Of a stretch of 11,946 nt of DNA, positions 1 to 7,476 are shown piece after piece. Under the pieces are notes generated by a model. The model did no database searches. It was not told the origin of the DNA and saw nothing but the letters and a program-made list of their open reading frames with translations. Made by a program: the position numbers and the translations under genes. Source of the DNA: Pelosinus fermentans. Its GTDB lineage: Bacteria > Bacillota > Negativicutes > DSM-13327. The DNA lies in assembly GCA_002434245.1 (NCBI GenBank), contig DJJR01000021.1, forward strand, positions 28,672-40,617. Direction: 5' to 3'. How positions within the stretch are numbered: position 1 is the first letter of the stretch; each line of letters begins with the position of its first letter.

Positions 1-20
1 TCAAGTCTTCTTTTGCTGTT

Positions 21-917
21 TTATTTAATTAACCCTTTGGATTGCAGCCATTCTTTGGCTACTGCCTTTGGATCTTGCTTTTCCAAGTCTACCTTTGCGT
101 TTAGCTTAGACATTTCTTTGTCATCTAATTTTCCTGCCAGCAGCTTTAGCGCATCTGCAATTTCAGGATGTTTTTGTAACACATCTGCTCGTACAATAGG
201 TGCTGCATAATAAGGAGGGAAGAAGTTCTTATCATCCTTTAAGATCTTGAGATTAAATGCTGCAATCCTTCCATCTGTCGCAAATGCATCAATTACATCA
301 ACTTTCCTGTCACGTACTGCTGCATATGTCAAGCCGGGGTCCATGCCGCTGGTAGCGCCAAATTTAAATCCATATTTCTCTTCTAAACCTTTTTGCCCAT
401 CTGCTCGTTCCAGAAACTCTGAGGTGCATCCAAGCATAAGCCCATCCGCCTTAGATGCCAGGTCAGAAATGCTATTAATTCCTAAACGTTCCGCTTCGTC
501 ACTGCGCATAGATAAGGTATAGGTATTGTTAAAGCCGAAAGGCTCAAGCCAAACAATCTGCTTTTTTTCTTTGTACATTTGTTGTACTTTGTCATAGGCA
601 GCCTGAGGATCATTCATTGCCGGCTCTCCGAGAAGATTAATAAGTGCCGTACCTGTATACTCAGCATAGATATCAATATCCCCACGCTCAATTGCTTGGG
701 CTACAACACTGGTCCCTCCAAGAAAAGCTTTTGTTTCTACTTTCACTTTGGTTTGATCTTCAATCACATATTTCATCATATAGACCAGAATATCTTGTTC
801 TGTAAAGTTTTTTCCGCCAATTACAACTTTATTGCTATCCTTGCCTGATAACAAAGAGCAGCCGGTAAACACCATGACCATAAAAACACTAAGTAACAAA
901 ATAACAATCTTTCTCAT
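21..917 (-). CDS. opuCC: Glycine betaine/carnitine/choline ABC transporter substrate-binding lipoprotein (OpuCC type)
   Basis: Binds a quaternary-ammonium compatible solute (betaine, carnitine or choline) outside the membrane and delivers it to the OpuC permease. The 298-residue protein starts with a short lipoprotein signal: Arg/Lys, a hydrophobic stretch, then the lipobox VFTGC with the lipidated Cys at residue 20. The mature part has hallmarks of the OpuAC/ProX-type binding family: GGKNFTEQ at about residues 34-41 and YAEYTGT at about 84-90. The length fits OpuCC. GAGGAG lies 8 bases before the ATG, which confirms the start. It follows the permease gene by 17 bases as the third gene of the operon. 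Known opuC operons often carry a second permease gene after this one; only 20 bases remain to the window edge, so that cannot be tested. The exact substrate cannot be read from sequence. Confidence 0.93.
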   Translation of the reverse strand: MRKIVILLLSVFMVMVFTGCSLLSGKDSNKVVIGGKNFTEQDILVYMMKYVIEDQTKVKVETKAFLGGTSVVAQAIERGDIDIYAEYTGTALINLLGEPAMNDPQAAYDKVQQMYKEKKQIVWLEPFGFNNTYTLSMRSDEAERLGINSISDLASKADGLMLGCTSEFLERADGQKGLEEKYGFKFGATSGMDPGLTYAAVRDRKVDVIDAFATDGRIAAFNLKILKDDKNFFPPYYAAPIVRADVLQKHPEIADALKLLAGKLDDKEMSKLNAKVDLEKQDPKAVAKEWLQSKGLIK

Positions 918-934
918 GCTGTCATCTCCTCGTT

Positions 935-1579
935 TTATAATCTTCTCAATCCTTTTGGCTGTGCTTTATCCTCCAAATGCTTTAGTGCAAAATCAAAGGC
1001 AATTGCTAAAAAAGCAGCAGGAAGTGCGCCAGCCAGGATTAATGGGGAATTTGCCATAGCAATGCCGCGGAAAATCAAATCTCCCAGCCCCCCTGCACCA
1101 ATCAGTGCTGCTAATGTAGCCACACCAATAATCAATACAGTTGCCGTCCGTATTCCTGCCATAATGACAGATAGAGCCATCGGCAGCTCCACCATAAATA
1201 AAACTTGCAGTGATGTCATGCCCATGCCAATACCTGCCTCTACGGCAGCAGGTGTTACCCCGACAATACCCGTATAGGTGTTGCGAAGAATCGGCAGCAG
1301 CCCATATATGGTCAATGCAATAATGGCAGGCAATGTACCAATGCCAAGAAAAGGTATCATAAAACCGAGTAACGCCAAGCTAGGAATGGTTTGAAAGACT
1401 GCTGCCACACCAATAATCGGCTCTGCCCATTTTTTATGACGTGTCAACAAAATACCTAAAGGAATGGCAATCAGATTCGCAATAAAGAGAGCAATAAAGG
1501 TTAGCTGCAAATGTTCCCAGGATGCTAATAATATATCTTCATATCGGGTTTGAAAAATACTAAATAGATCTGTTAACAT
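935..1579 (-). CDS. opuCB: Glycine betaine/carnitine/choline ABC transporter permease (OpuCB/OpuCD type)
   Basis: Membrane-spanning subunit of the osmoprotectant ABC importer. The 214-residue protein is very hydrophobic, with about five to six predicted membrane segments. It carries the cytoplasmic coupling-helix (EAA) motif in the segment VEAGIGMGMTSLQ, which docks on the ATPase. Size and sequence match BPD_transp_1 permeases of the OpuCB/OpuCD group, which are about 210-220 residues. The ATG at 1579 overlaps the last 7 bases of the ATPase gene, which implies translational coupling. Position directly after the ATPase and before the binding protein matches the A-B-C gene order of opuC, hence the B assignment; OpuCB and OpuCD are similar, so the letter rests on gene order. 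Confidence 0.92.
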   Translation of the reverse strand: MLTDLFSIFQTRYEDILLASWEHLQLTFIALFIANLIAIPLGILLTRHKKWAEPIIGVAAVFQTIPSLALLGFMIPFLGIGTLPAIIALTIYGLLPILRNTYTGIVGVTPAAVEAGIGMGMTSLQVLFMVELPMALSVIMAGIRTATVLIIGVATLAALIGAGGLGDLIFRGIAMANSPLILAGALPAAFLAIAFDFALKHLEDKAQPKGLRRL

Positions 1580-2730
1580 ACAATCGCCCCTTCCTCAATG
1601 ACTGGGCCACTCTCAACTTCTTGGAACCGCTCAGCCATAACATCTACCAAGCTTGACCGAGTAATAACCCCTACTAATTCATTGTCTTCACTAATGACAG
1701 GAAGATAGGCAATATGCTGTTTACTAATGATTTGCAGCGCTTCTGCTAAAGACTGATTCACATTTATTTTATGAATAACGGGATTCTGTACATCTTTCAG
1801 TAGAATTTCTTCCTTCTGAAAGTTATTATGTATATCCCATACACTCACTTTTCCAAGTAATTTTTGCTTATAATCCACGATAAGCAGCGTATCCACTTTC
1901 TGCTTTCTCATCTGCACGATGGCCTCGGCAAGTCCCTTGCTAGGACGTGCAGTAACTGGTTTTACCATGATGTCCTGAATGGATGGCAATACCTCTGCTT
2001 TTTGCAGCCGGTTTACACCAATAAACTCTTTAACAAATTCATTCCCTGGGTGACGCAGTATCTTCTCAGGTGTATCCACTTGAACAATATTGCCGTCTTT
2101 AACAATACAAATACGATTGGCAATCTTAATTGCTTCATCAATATCATGAGTAACAAAGATAATTGTCTTAGAAATTACTTCTTGCAGCCGAACCAGCTCA
2201 TCCTGCAGCTGCTCACGACTGATCGGATCCAATGCACTAAATGGTTCATCCATTAAGATAATTGGCGGATCTGCAGCCATTGCGCGAATGACTCCGATTC
2301 GCTGTTGCTGCCCACCGCTTAATTCATTGGGATAACGACTGCCGTACACTTCAGGATCAAGATTGACCATGCGAAGCAATTCATTAACACGCGCTATATA
2401 GGCATCCTTATCCCATTTTTTCAGTTTCGGAACCAGAGCTACATTTTCAGCAATTGTCATATGAGGCAGTAATCCTATATTTTGTATCACATAACCAATA
2501 TTTCTCCGCAGCTGGACAGGGTCTAATTTACTAATGTCCTCATCTTTTATAAAGATTTTTCCCTTCGTTGGCTCCACTAAACGATTAATCATTTTCATCG
2601 TTGTCGTTTTTCCGCAGCCGCTAGGACCGATCAGTACTAGTATTTCACCTTCCCGGATGTGCAGATTCAGACCATCTACTACTGTTCGCCCATTTTCATA
2701 AGTCTTAACTATATTTTCGAAACGTATCAT
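1573..2730 (-). CDS. opuCA: Glycine betaine/carnitine/choline ABC transporter ATP-binding protein with CBS pair
   Basis: ATPase that powers uptake of compatible solutes. Visible in the 385-residue protein are Walker A GPSGCGKTT (about residues 35-43), the Q-loop Gln near 83, signature LSGGQQQR (137-144), Walker B IILMDEP (157-163) and the switch His in VTHD (about 195). The C-terminal third (about 250-375) holds two CBS repeats, one starting near SIQDIMVKPV and one near LLKDVQNPVI. In OpuCA proteins this module is a regulatory domain, and in Listeria and Staphylococcus it binds c-di-AMP, which inhibits transport; that role is inferred here from family membership. A G-rich Shine-Dalgarno lies about 5 bases before the ATG. 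It is the first gene of the operon and its end overlaps the permease start. The probable promoter and two inverted repeats lie upstream, with busR beyond them. Confidence 0.95.
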   Translation of the reverse strand: MIRFENIVKTYENGRTVVDGLNLHIREGEILVLIGPSGCGKTTTMKMINRLVEPTKGKIFIKDEDISKLDPVQLRRNIGYVIQNIGLLPHMTIAENVALVPKLKKWDKDAYIARVNELLRMVNLDPEVYGSRYPNELSGGQQQRIGVIRAMAADPPIILMDEPFSALDPISREQLQDELVRLQEVISKTIIFVTHDIDEAIKIANRICIVKDGNIVQVDTPEKILRHPGNEFVKEFIGVNRLQKAEVLPSIQDIMVKPVTARPSKGLAEAIVQMRKQKVDTLLIVDYKQKLLGKVSVWDIHNNFQKEEILLKDVQNPVIHKINVNQSLAEALQIISKQHIAYLPVISEDNELVGVITRSSLVDVMAERFQEVESGPVIEEGAIVC

Positions 2731-2758
2731 TAAATCCCCCTCTTCCTATTATCTTGTG

Positions 2759-2784
2759 CTAGTACCTTACTGACAAGGTACTAG
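2759..2784. repeat. Perfect 10-bp inverted repeat in the opuCA leader
   Basis: CTAGTACCTT at 2759-2768 is exactly mirrored by AAGGTACTAG at 2775-2784 around a 6-base centre (ACTGAC). It lies 29 bases before the opuCA start codon, between the predicted promoter and the ribosome binding site, so it would be in the 5' untranslated RNA. No T-run follows on the minus strand, so it is not a standard terminator. It could be an operator for the neighbouring BusR-type regulator or an RNA hairpin affecting opuCA expression. The inverted repeat is seen directly; the role is inferred. Confidence 0.6.
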
Positions 2785-2843
2785 TTACAAAGATCTTCAA
2801 AACTATAAGAGATTCTCATAGCATTTCTAAACTGACAACTTAT

Positions 2844-2872
2844 ACTATATCATAAAATTGTTAGTCCCACAA
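2844..2872 (-). promoter_or_regulatory. Candidate sigma-A promoter of the opuCABC operon
   Basis: On the minus strand a -35-like TTGTGG (2867-2872) is separated by 17 bases from a good -10 TATAGT (2844-2849). The predicted transcript would have a leader of roughly 105 bases before opuCA. The -35 is weak (three of six consensus bases), which is common for regulated promoters. The region is overlapped by the inverted repeat at 2854-2887. Confidence 0.5.
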
Positions 2873-2887
2873 GACACTAGCAATTTT
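2854..2887. promoter_or_regulatory. Imperfect 12-bp inverted repeat overlapping the opu promoter (candidate BusR operator)
   Basis: The arms AAAATTGTTAGT (2854-2865) and ACTAGCAATTTT (2876-2887) pair at 11 of 12 positions around a 10-base centre. The repeat covers the predicted -35 and most of the spacer of the opu promoter, so a bound dimer or tetramer would block RNA polymerase. The adjacent BusR-type regulator is the obvious candidate ligand. BusR proteins of streptococci and lactococci are known to recognise bipartite palindromic sites upstream of the betaine transporter genes. No experimentally defined operator motif was matched; this rests on position and symmetry. Confidence 0.45.
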
Positions 2888-2969
2888 TTTCATATCAATG
2901 AAGTTGTTAGTATCAATATAAGATTCTTCGCGACCTTCGAGGTTTATTGCTTTTTATATTGCGCATAGT

Positions 2970-3020
2970 AAAAAACCCCCTTGATAAATAGCACAGGATA
3001 TGTGCTGCTTATCAAGGGGG
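2970..3020 (-). terminator. Rho-independent terminator of busR
   Basis: On the minus strand a strong stem is formed by the 12-base arms at 3009-3020 and 2976-2987 (CCCCCTTGATAA on the plus strand and its exact mirror). It is extended by a 5-bp inner stem (2991-2995 with 3001-3005) and followed by six T residues. It starts 15 bases after the busR stop codon. A run of nine G at 3016-3024 on the plus strand makes the stem base unusually GC-rich. Confidence 0.88.
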
Positions 3021-3035
3021 GGGGATTTTATACAT

Positions 3036-3656
3036 TTATTCTTGCAGTACTGTGTTCACTTTTTCCAAAATATCACCGGAACCAACCACGATTAAACGAT
3101 CTCCAGCTTGCAGGAGTGCACCTGATCCTGGAGATATGATGACTTCCATTCCTCTTCTGATGGCAATAAGAGTGGCACCTGTACGCTGCCAAAGTCCAAG
3201 TTGAGCAACAGAACGTCCTACTGCGCTGGCATTTTCTGAAACATAAACCTCAACAGGATTAAAGGGTTGTAAATTTCTCAGTCGATCAGTATAACGCGTA
3301 ATTTGAACGATAATTTCATCAAAACGGTTATTGATTTCGTTTTTCTTTTCCATTAAAAATTCTAGTTCTTGTTTTAAAGAATAAGCTGAATGCATAGCTA
3401 GGTGATGCCGTATAAATTCCTCAGCCTGCTCTTGGGATTGTACTAGAATTTCTTTTCCCTGGGATACAGCAACAACATTTGCCTGCCCGAGTAACCCCAT
3501 GGCCTTGCGAATGGTTTCAGGAGAGACATTGTACTGGCTGGCCAGCAATGTACGTCCTGATATCTTATCACCAACAGCAAATTCACCATTAACAATCCGC
3601 TCCGCTACATCCATTGCAATGGACTCATATACGGGTATATTACTTTTCATTCTCAT
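3036..3656 (-). CDS. busR: GntR-family regulator with C-terminal RCK_C (TrkA-C) domain, BusR-like
   Basis: Predicted repressor of the betaine transporter operon just downstream. The 206-residue protein has three parts. A GntR-type winged helix covers about residues 8-74, with the recognition region around ASQYNVSPETIRKAM. A charged helical stretch likely to form a coiled coil covers about 78-130. An RCK_C/TrkA-C domain covers about 135-204, ending GDRLIVVGSGDILEKV. This order and length match BusR of Lactococcus and Streptococcus, where c-di-AMP binding to RCK_C promotes DNA binding and repression of busAB. Neighbourhood supports the assignment: the next operon encodes a betaine ABC transporter and carries palindromes over its promoter. 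GAGG lies 6 bases before the first ATG; a second ATG two codons in is possible. It is a single gene with its own promoter and terminator. Function is inferred from architecture and context. Confidence 0.85.
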   Translation of the reverse strand: MRMKSNIPVYESIAMDVAERIVNGEFAVGDKISGRTLLASQYNVSPETIRKAMGLLGQANVVAVSQGKEILVQSQEQAEEFIRHHLAMHSAYSLKQELEFLMEKKNEINNRFDEIIVQITRYTDRLRNLQPFNPVEVYVSENASAVGRSVAQLGLWQRTGATLIAIRRGMEVIISPGSGALLQAGDRLIVVGSGDILEKVNTVLQE

Positions 3657-3722
3657 TTTTCGCCTCTGCTTTTACATATAAGTCCCTATGTGCTAATAAC
3701 TTACACATCTCAACAATTTGTA

Positions 3723-3751
3723 ATCATATACTATTCTAATCATGAAATCAA
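3723..3751 (-). promoter_or_regulatory. Candidate promoter of busR
   Basis: On the minus strand TTGATT (3746-3751) and TATGAT (3723-3728) are separated by 17 bases, close to the sigma-A consensus. This gives a leader of about 60 bases before busR. An alternative further upstream is an extended -10 TGTTATAAT around 3815-3823 with a poor -35. The gap 3657-3848 holds no convincing gene on either strand. Confidence 0.5.
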
Positions 3752-3849
3752 GTTCTTTTACTCATAATTCATTCTAAGGATGTATTTCCAGCCTGCTATT
3801 AACACCTTTATTTCATTATAACATATTCTAGCTTTCATTCGATTTTCAC

Positions 3850-3890
3850 AAAAAAAATAACCTGACCTTCCTTATAGAAAGTCAGGTTAT
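3850..3890 (-). terminator. Rho-independent terminator after the 3D-domain gene
   Basis: A perfect 10-bp stem (ATAACCTGAC at 3857-3866 with its mirror at 3881-3890) encloses a 14-base loop. On the minus strand it is followed by a run of T (A-run 3850-3857 on the plus strand). It begins 13 bases after the stop of the 3D-domain gene, separating that gene from busR. Confidence 0.9.
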
Positions 3891-3903
3891 CCTGCATTGC
3901 TGT

Positions 3904-4848
3904 TCATTCTTTTGGGGTGTTTACCACATATACTTTTACTGGTTTTATGCCAAACTCAGTGGCTTTGTCCCGATTCATTATAGCAATATCAATTCGATTT
4001 CCTTTAATAGCACCGCCAGTATCTTCCGCTACTGCATATTCACCATGTCCATCTGGATACTCAACATATAAACGTGAACCCAAGGGAATCACCTTTGGAT
4101 CTACAGCAACAACTCCTGGACGAATGGTTGTTCCCAAATAGGTTTTATCGCCCCATTGGTCATTATCTAAAGGACCGGGAGAATAGGCAGTTGCTTTAAT
4201 ATCCAAGACTTTTTCATATTTTCTGGGTGCATTTTTCGATTGCTTTTTCTCCGTATTTTCTTTAGAACCAGAATTGTCCTGTGACTTTTGCAAATCTTTT
4301 TTTGTTTTTTCTGACTTCTCCTTTGTTTCAGGAGAAACAGTTGGAGCTGCCTCCTTAGGGGTTGGCTTATTTGCTAACTCTGGCTTTATTGAAGCATTTT
4401 TTTCTTGGGAAGATGAAGCGGGAGGATTCGATGGATTGGTTTGCTTGTTTGTCTGCCCTTCTCTTTTGAATGAAGAGGATACTTTTGATTCTTTTTCGGC
4501 ACTGGGCTGGACAGCTATCTCTCTTTTACTTTCATGGGATGGAGGCTGAAAAGTCCCGGGCAGAGTTTTACTCATTCTAAGATTTTGTCTAATGGTGTTT
4601 TTTATTTCACTGCTGCTTCGTTTCCCTTTCTTCCCTTCCAAACTCTTGACGCGGTTCTCATTTTCCATTTTTTCTGCACTGTTATCCCGGGCATTGCCAA
4701 CATTCGACTTCATTGCAGCATGGGCGGTAGAAACAGGTATACCAGGCAATAATGCCGATGATATAAGAATTGCTCCAGCAAATGCTGCTGCAATATGCTT
4801 ATATCTTCTTTTTAAATGTAAAATACGCTTATGAGCCATGTGTTTCAT
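3904..4848 (-). CDS. Secreted 3D-domain protein, predicted peptidoglycan-acting enzyme
   Basis: Predicted exported cell-wall protein of 314 residues. The N-terminus is a long signal peptide: a Lys/Arg-rich stretch to about residue 17, a hydrophobic core and a likely cleavage after AHA near residue 45. Residues about 46-210 form a low-complexity linker rich in Lys, Glu, Ser, Asn and Pro with no recognisable domain. The last about 100 residues (211-314) are a 3D domain (PF06725), named for three conserved aspartates: Asp250 in VAVDP, Asp276 in AEDTGG and Asp287 in RIDIAI. The domain adopts an MltA-like double-psi barrel and is found in YocH/YuiC-type muralytic proteins and resuscitation factors. 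AAAAGGAGG lies 8 bases before the first ATG, which supports the start at 4848 over the ATG three codons later. It is a single-gene unit bounded by terminators. No LysM, G5 or SH3 binding domain is visible, so any wall targeting would rest on the linker. Confidence 0.88.
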   Translation of the reverse strand: MKHMAHKRILHLKRRYKHIAAAFAGAILISSALLPGIPVSTAHAAMKSNVGNARDNSAEKMENENRVKSLEGKKGKRSSSEIKNTIRQNLRMSKTLPGTFQPPSHESKREIAVQPSAEKESKVSSSFKREGQTNKQTNPSNPPASSSQEKNASIKPELANKPTPKEAAPTVSPETKEKSEKTKKDLQKSQDNSGSKENTEKKQSKNAPRKYEKVLDIKATAYSPGPLDNDQWGDKTYLGTTIRPGVVAVDPKVIPLGSRLYVEYPDGHGEYAVAEDTGGAIKGNRIDIAIMNRDKATEFGIKPVKVYVVNTPKE

Positions 4849-4926
4849 ATGGATTGCCTCCTTTTTACGAGGTTATTATCCATAGTATTAACTGTTTTAT
4901 TTAGAGCATTCTAACTATTTTCAGGG

Positions 4927-4969
4927 AAAAAATACAAATACTCCATTTATACGCTCCTTGGAATATCTG
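4927..4969 (-). terminator. Rho-independent terminator of the gal genes
   Basis: Directly after the galT stop, the minus strand forms a 10-bp stem including two G-T pairs (4960-4969 with 4935-4944), followed by TATTTTTT. The 15-base loop and wobble pairs make it moderately strong. The 3D-domain gene starts 79 bases further on, so it needs its own promoter in the gap; a weak candidate is TTGTAT with TAGAAT at 18-base spacing. Confidence 0.65.
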
Positions 4970-4976
4970 CATTTTT

Positions 4977-6473
4977 TTACTTACAATTTACTTGTTTTAT
5001 AAACCTTTTAAAAGCAGCCATTCCCTGCTCATTGCGTTTGAAAACGCCAGCATCTTCTAAAACCCGCATAAATTTAGCCGTTACTTCTTTTTTAATAATT
5101 TCTCCAATATTCTCTGTATGCGCTTGTTCTTTATATTTTTCGCGCAGCTGTTCTGCCCAGGCTCTATGATACTCTGCAATTTCATGTTCCTTACCGAGTA
5201 TATATTTTTCGACTTCCTGCAGTTCAGGGATCAGTCTTGCAGGCAAGACTGCCAATCCCATCACTTCAATTAAGCCAATATTCTCTTTTTTTATATGCTG
5301 CACATCACTGTGAGGATGAAAAATTCCTAAGACATGTTCGTCACTGGTACGATTATTGCGCAATACAAGATCCAATTCCAGTACATTATGCCGTTTTCTG
5401 GCTATGGGTGTGATCGTATTATGCGGCGTTTTTCCTGTATATGCATAAATATCTGCAGTTGGATCGTCATATTCTCTCCAAGACTCTAGAATACAGTCAG
5501 CAGCGGCTACCAACTCCTCAGCCTTTTCACTTCTTAAACGAATAACAGACATGGGCCATTTCACAATTGCACCTTTCACATTGGGGAACGGCTGTAATGC
5601 AAAGAGATACTCATCCGCTGCTTTTGCCATAGCAAACTCGTATCTGCCGCCTTGGTAATGATCATGAGATAAAATAGATCCTCCTACAATTGGCAAGTCT
5701 GCATTAGAGCCAACAAAATAGTGGGGAAATTGCTCCACAAAAGATACTAGACTCAATAATCCCTGGCGATCAATTTTCATATCACGATGTTCTTTAGAAA
5801 GCACAATGCAGTGCTCATTATAATAAACATACGGTGAATATTGCAGATACCAGGGTTCGCCAACCAGATTCAAATGAATCAAGCGATGATTAGAACGAGC
5901 AGGATGCCCGATTCGCCCTGCATAACCTTCATTCTCCACACACAGCAAACATTTTGGGTAATTTGTGCTTTTTATTCCCTTTTCCTTCATAATATCTTTA
6001 GGGTTTTTTTCAGGCTTCGATAAGTTGATCGTAATATCTACTATTCCATAATCCGTTTGAGATTTATAATTAATATTCTTTGCAATCCGTTTGGTTTGGA
6101 TGTAATTACTATTCTTACTCAGTGCATAAAAGTAATCTGTTGCCTTTGCTGGATTCTGGTGATATTTTTCATAGAAACATCGATTAACGGCAGACGGCTT
6201 CGGCATAAAGCAATTTATGATATGACTTGATAAGATTTCTTTTTCATCAAATAAATCTTCAATGATACCGTTTTTCCATGCATAATCCACCAACTTTTCC
6301 AGCAAGTCAGGGATTTTATCTGCATTTTTTTCTATTTTTTCAGGTACAATAAAATCATTCATTCCCAGAAGACATAGTATTTGATTTCTTACATATATCT
6401 CATCTTCCTGCTCAATGAAGTCTAATGCTAATGCCTCATCAATCAATTGCTGAATTACTTGAAAGATATTCAT
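4977..6473 (-). CDS. galT: UDP-glucose--hexose-1-phosphate uridylyltransferase, type 2 (GalT)
   Basis: Leloir-pathway enzyme exchanging UMP between UDP-glucose and galactose-1-phosphate to give UDP-galactose and glucose-1-phosphate. The 498-residue length and sequence fit the type 2 GalT family of Bacillota, clearly longer than the E. coli type of about 350 residues. Landmarks are CLLCVENEGYAGR (about 175-187), GGSILSHDHYQGG (264-276) and HNTITPIARKR (351-361), conserved in this family. The start at 6473 (MNIFQV) is preferred because AAGGAG lies 6 bases upstream; an upstream in-frame ATG at 6533 would overlap galE and has no comparable site. It follows galE by 13 bases and is closed by a hairpin. 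The reading frame is intact. With galK destroyed upstream, its substrate would have to come from another galactokinase or from galactose-1-phosphate made elsewhere. Confidence 0.95.
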   Translation of the reverse strand: MNIFQVIQQLIDEALALDFIEQEDEIYVRNQILCLLGMNDFIVPEKIEKNADKIPDLLEKLVDYAWKNGIIEDLFDEKEILSSHIINCFMPKPSAVNRCFYEKYHQNPAKATDYFYALSKNSNYIQTKRIAKNINYKSQTDYGIVDITINLSKPEKNPKDIMKEKGIKSTNYPKCLLCVENEGYAGRIGHPARSNHRLIHLNLVGEPWYLQYSPYVYYNEHCIVLSKEHRDMKIDRQGLLSLVSFVEQFPHYFVGSNADLPIVGGSILSHDHYQGGRYEFAMAKAADEYLFALQPFPNVKGAIVKWPMSVIRLRSEKAEELVAAADCILESWREYDDPTADIYAYTGKTPHNTITPIARKRHNVLELDLVLRNNRTSDEHVLGIFHPHSDVQHIKKENIGLIEVMGLAVLPARLIPELQEVEKYILGKEHEIAEYHRAWAEQLREKYKEQAHTENIGEIIKKEVTAKFMRVLEDAGVFKRNEQGMAAFKRFIKQVNCK

Positions 6474-6486
6474 CTTGATCTCCTTA

Positions 6487-7476
6487 CTAGTCATTATAGC
6501 CTGCTGGATGATTTTGATGCCAATTCCAGGCATCTGTAATAATTTGCTGAATCAAAGTACGCTTCGGCTGCCAGCCTAGTATTTTTTTCGCCTTTGCCGC
6601 AGATGCGATTAAGGTACTAGGATCGCCTGCTCTTCTCTCACCAATTTTAATTGGAATAGGATGTTTGGTGACTGCCCTTGTTGCTTCGATAATTTCCTTA
6701 ACCGAAAATCCCTGGCTGCTGCCAAGATTGAAGATATTGCTTTCACCTTTATTCCGTAAATAGTCCATTGCTAAAATATGGGCTTCTATCAAATCTTCCA
6801 CATGGATGTAATCACGAATGCAAGTACCGTCTTTTGTTTGATAGTCCTCACCAAAAATCGTAATATACTCCCTTTTTCCCAATGCCACTTGCAAAACCAA
6901 TGGTATCAAATGCGTTTCCGTACTGTGATCTTCGCCAATTTCTCCATTTGCTCTTGCCCCTGCCACGTTGAAATAACGCAGCGACACATACTTCATGCCA
7001 TAGGCATGATCGCACCATTTCATTAATTTTTCCATTGTCAGCTTGGTTTCACCATAAGTATTCGTGGGGTTTGTTGGCATATCCTCCGTAATTGGAATTT
7101 TCTTAGGCTCACCATAGGTAGCTGCTGTAGAGGAAAAGACAATTTGTTTAACGCCAAATTCATTCATAACTTCCAGAAGCACTTGTGTTCCATATACATT
7201 ATTATCAAAATACTGAATAGGATTTGTCATAGATTCTCCAACAATGGAATTAGCCGCAAAATGAATAACGGTTTCAATCTTCTCTTTGGCAAATACACCT
7301 TGTAGAAACGTTTTTTCGCGAATATCCCCTTGATAAAAAGTGGCCTGAGGATGAAGGGCTTGTTTATGGCCTGTTTGTAAATTATCCACCACTACGACTT
7401 GGTAGCCTTTATCGATCATCTGATATACAGCATGTGAGCCAATATAGCCCGCACCACCTAGAACTAAAATACTCAT
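6487..7476 (-). CDS. galE: UDP-glucose 4-epimerase (GalE)
   Basis: Interconverts UDP-galactose and UDP-glucose with bound NAD, in the Leloir pathway and in supply of UDP-galactose for surface polysaccharides. The protein has 329 residues, a typical GalE length. It starts with the Rossmann motif GGAGYIG (7-13) and has the short-chain dehydrogenase catalytic Ser/Thr in FSSTAATYG (about 114-122) and the YxxxK pair Tyr141/Lys145 in NTYGETKLT. The start at 7476 (MSILVLGG) has GGGAGGT 6-7 bases upstream. The open frame extends 76 codons further upstream to 7704, but that part is galactokinase relic and not GalE. No defect is visible. A dedicated promoter was not identified; transcription may enter from the relic region or by readthrough of the terminator at 7912-7935. 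Confidence 0.97.
   Translation of the reverse strand: MSILVLGGAGYIGSHAVYQMIDKGYQVVVVDNLQTGHKQALHPQATFYQGDIREKTFLQGVFAKEKIETVIHFAANSIVGESMTNPIQYFDNNVYGTQVLLEVMNEFGVKQIVFSSTAATYGEPKKIPITEDMPTNPTNTYGETKLTMEKLMKWCDHAYGMKYVSLRYFNVAGARANGEIGEDHSTETHLIPLVLQVALGKREYITIFGEDYQTKDGTCIRDYIHVEDLIEAHILAMDYLRNKGESNIFNLGSSQGFSVKEIIEATRAVTKHPIPIKIGERRAGDPSTLIASAAKAKKILGWQPKRTLIQQIITDAWNWHQNHPAGYND

Noticed and set aside
247..522. Plus-strand open frames of 60-130 codons scattered through the window (this one, 1864-2256, 4274-4549, 9616-9972, 10234-10578 and others)
   Set aside because: All lie opposite well-supported minus-strand genes, lack ribosome binding sites and encode no recognisable protein.
2854..2890. 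Plus-strand terminator (inverted repeat followed by T-run)
   Set aside because: No plus-strand gene lies before it; location over the minus-strand opu promoter makes an operator more likely.
4849..4976. c-di-AMP (ydaO-type) riboswitch before the wall-protein gene
   Set aside because: Such riboswitches precede some wall-hydrolase genes, but the gap is only 128 bases, partly taken by the galT terminator, and no riboswitch-like conserved pattern was seen.
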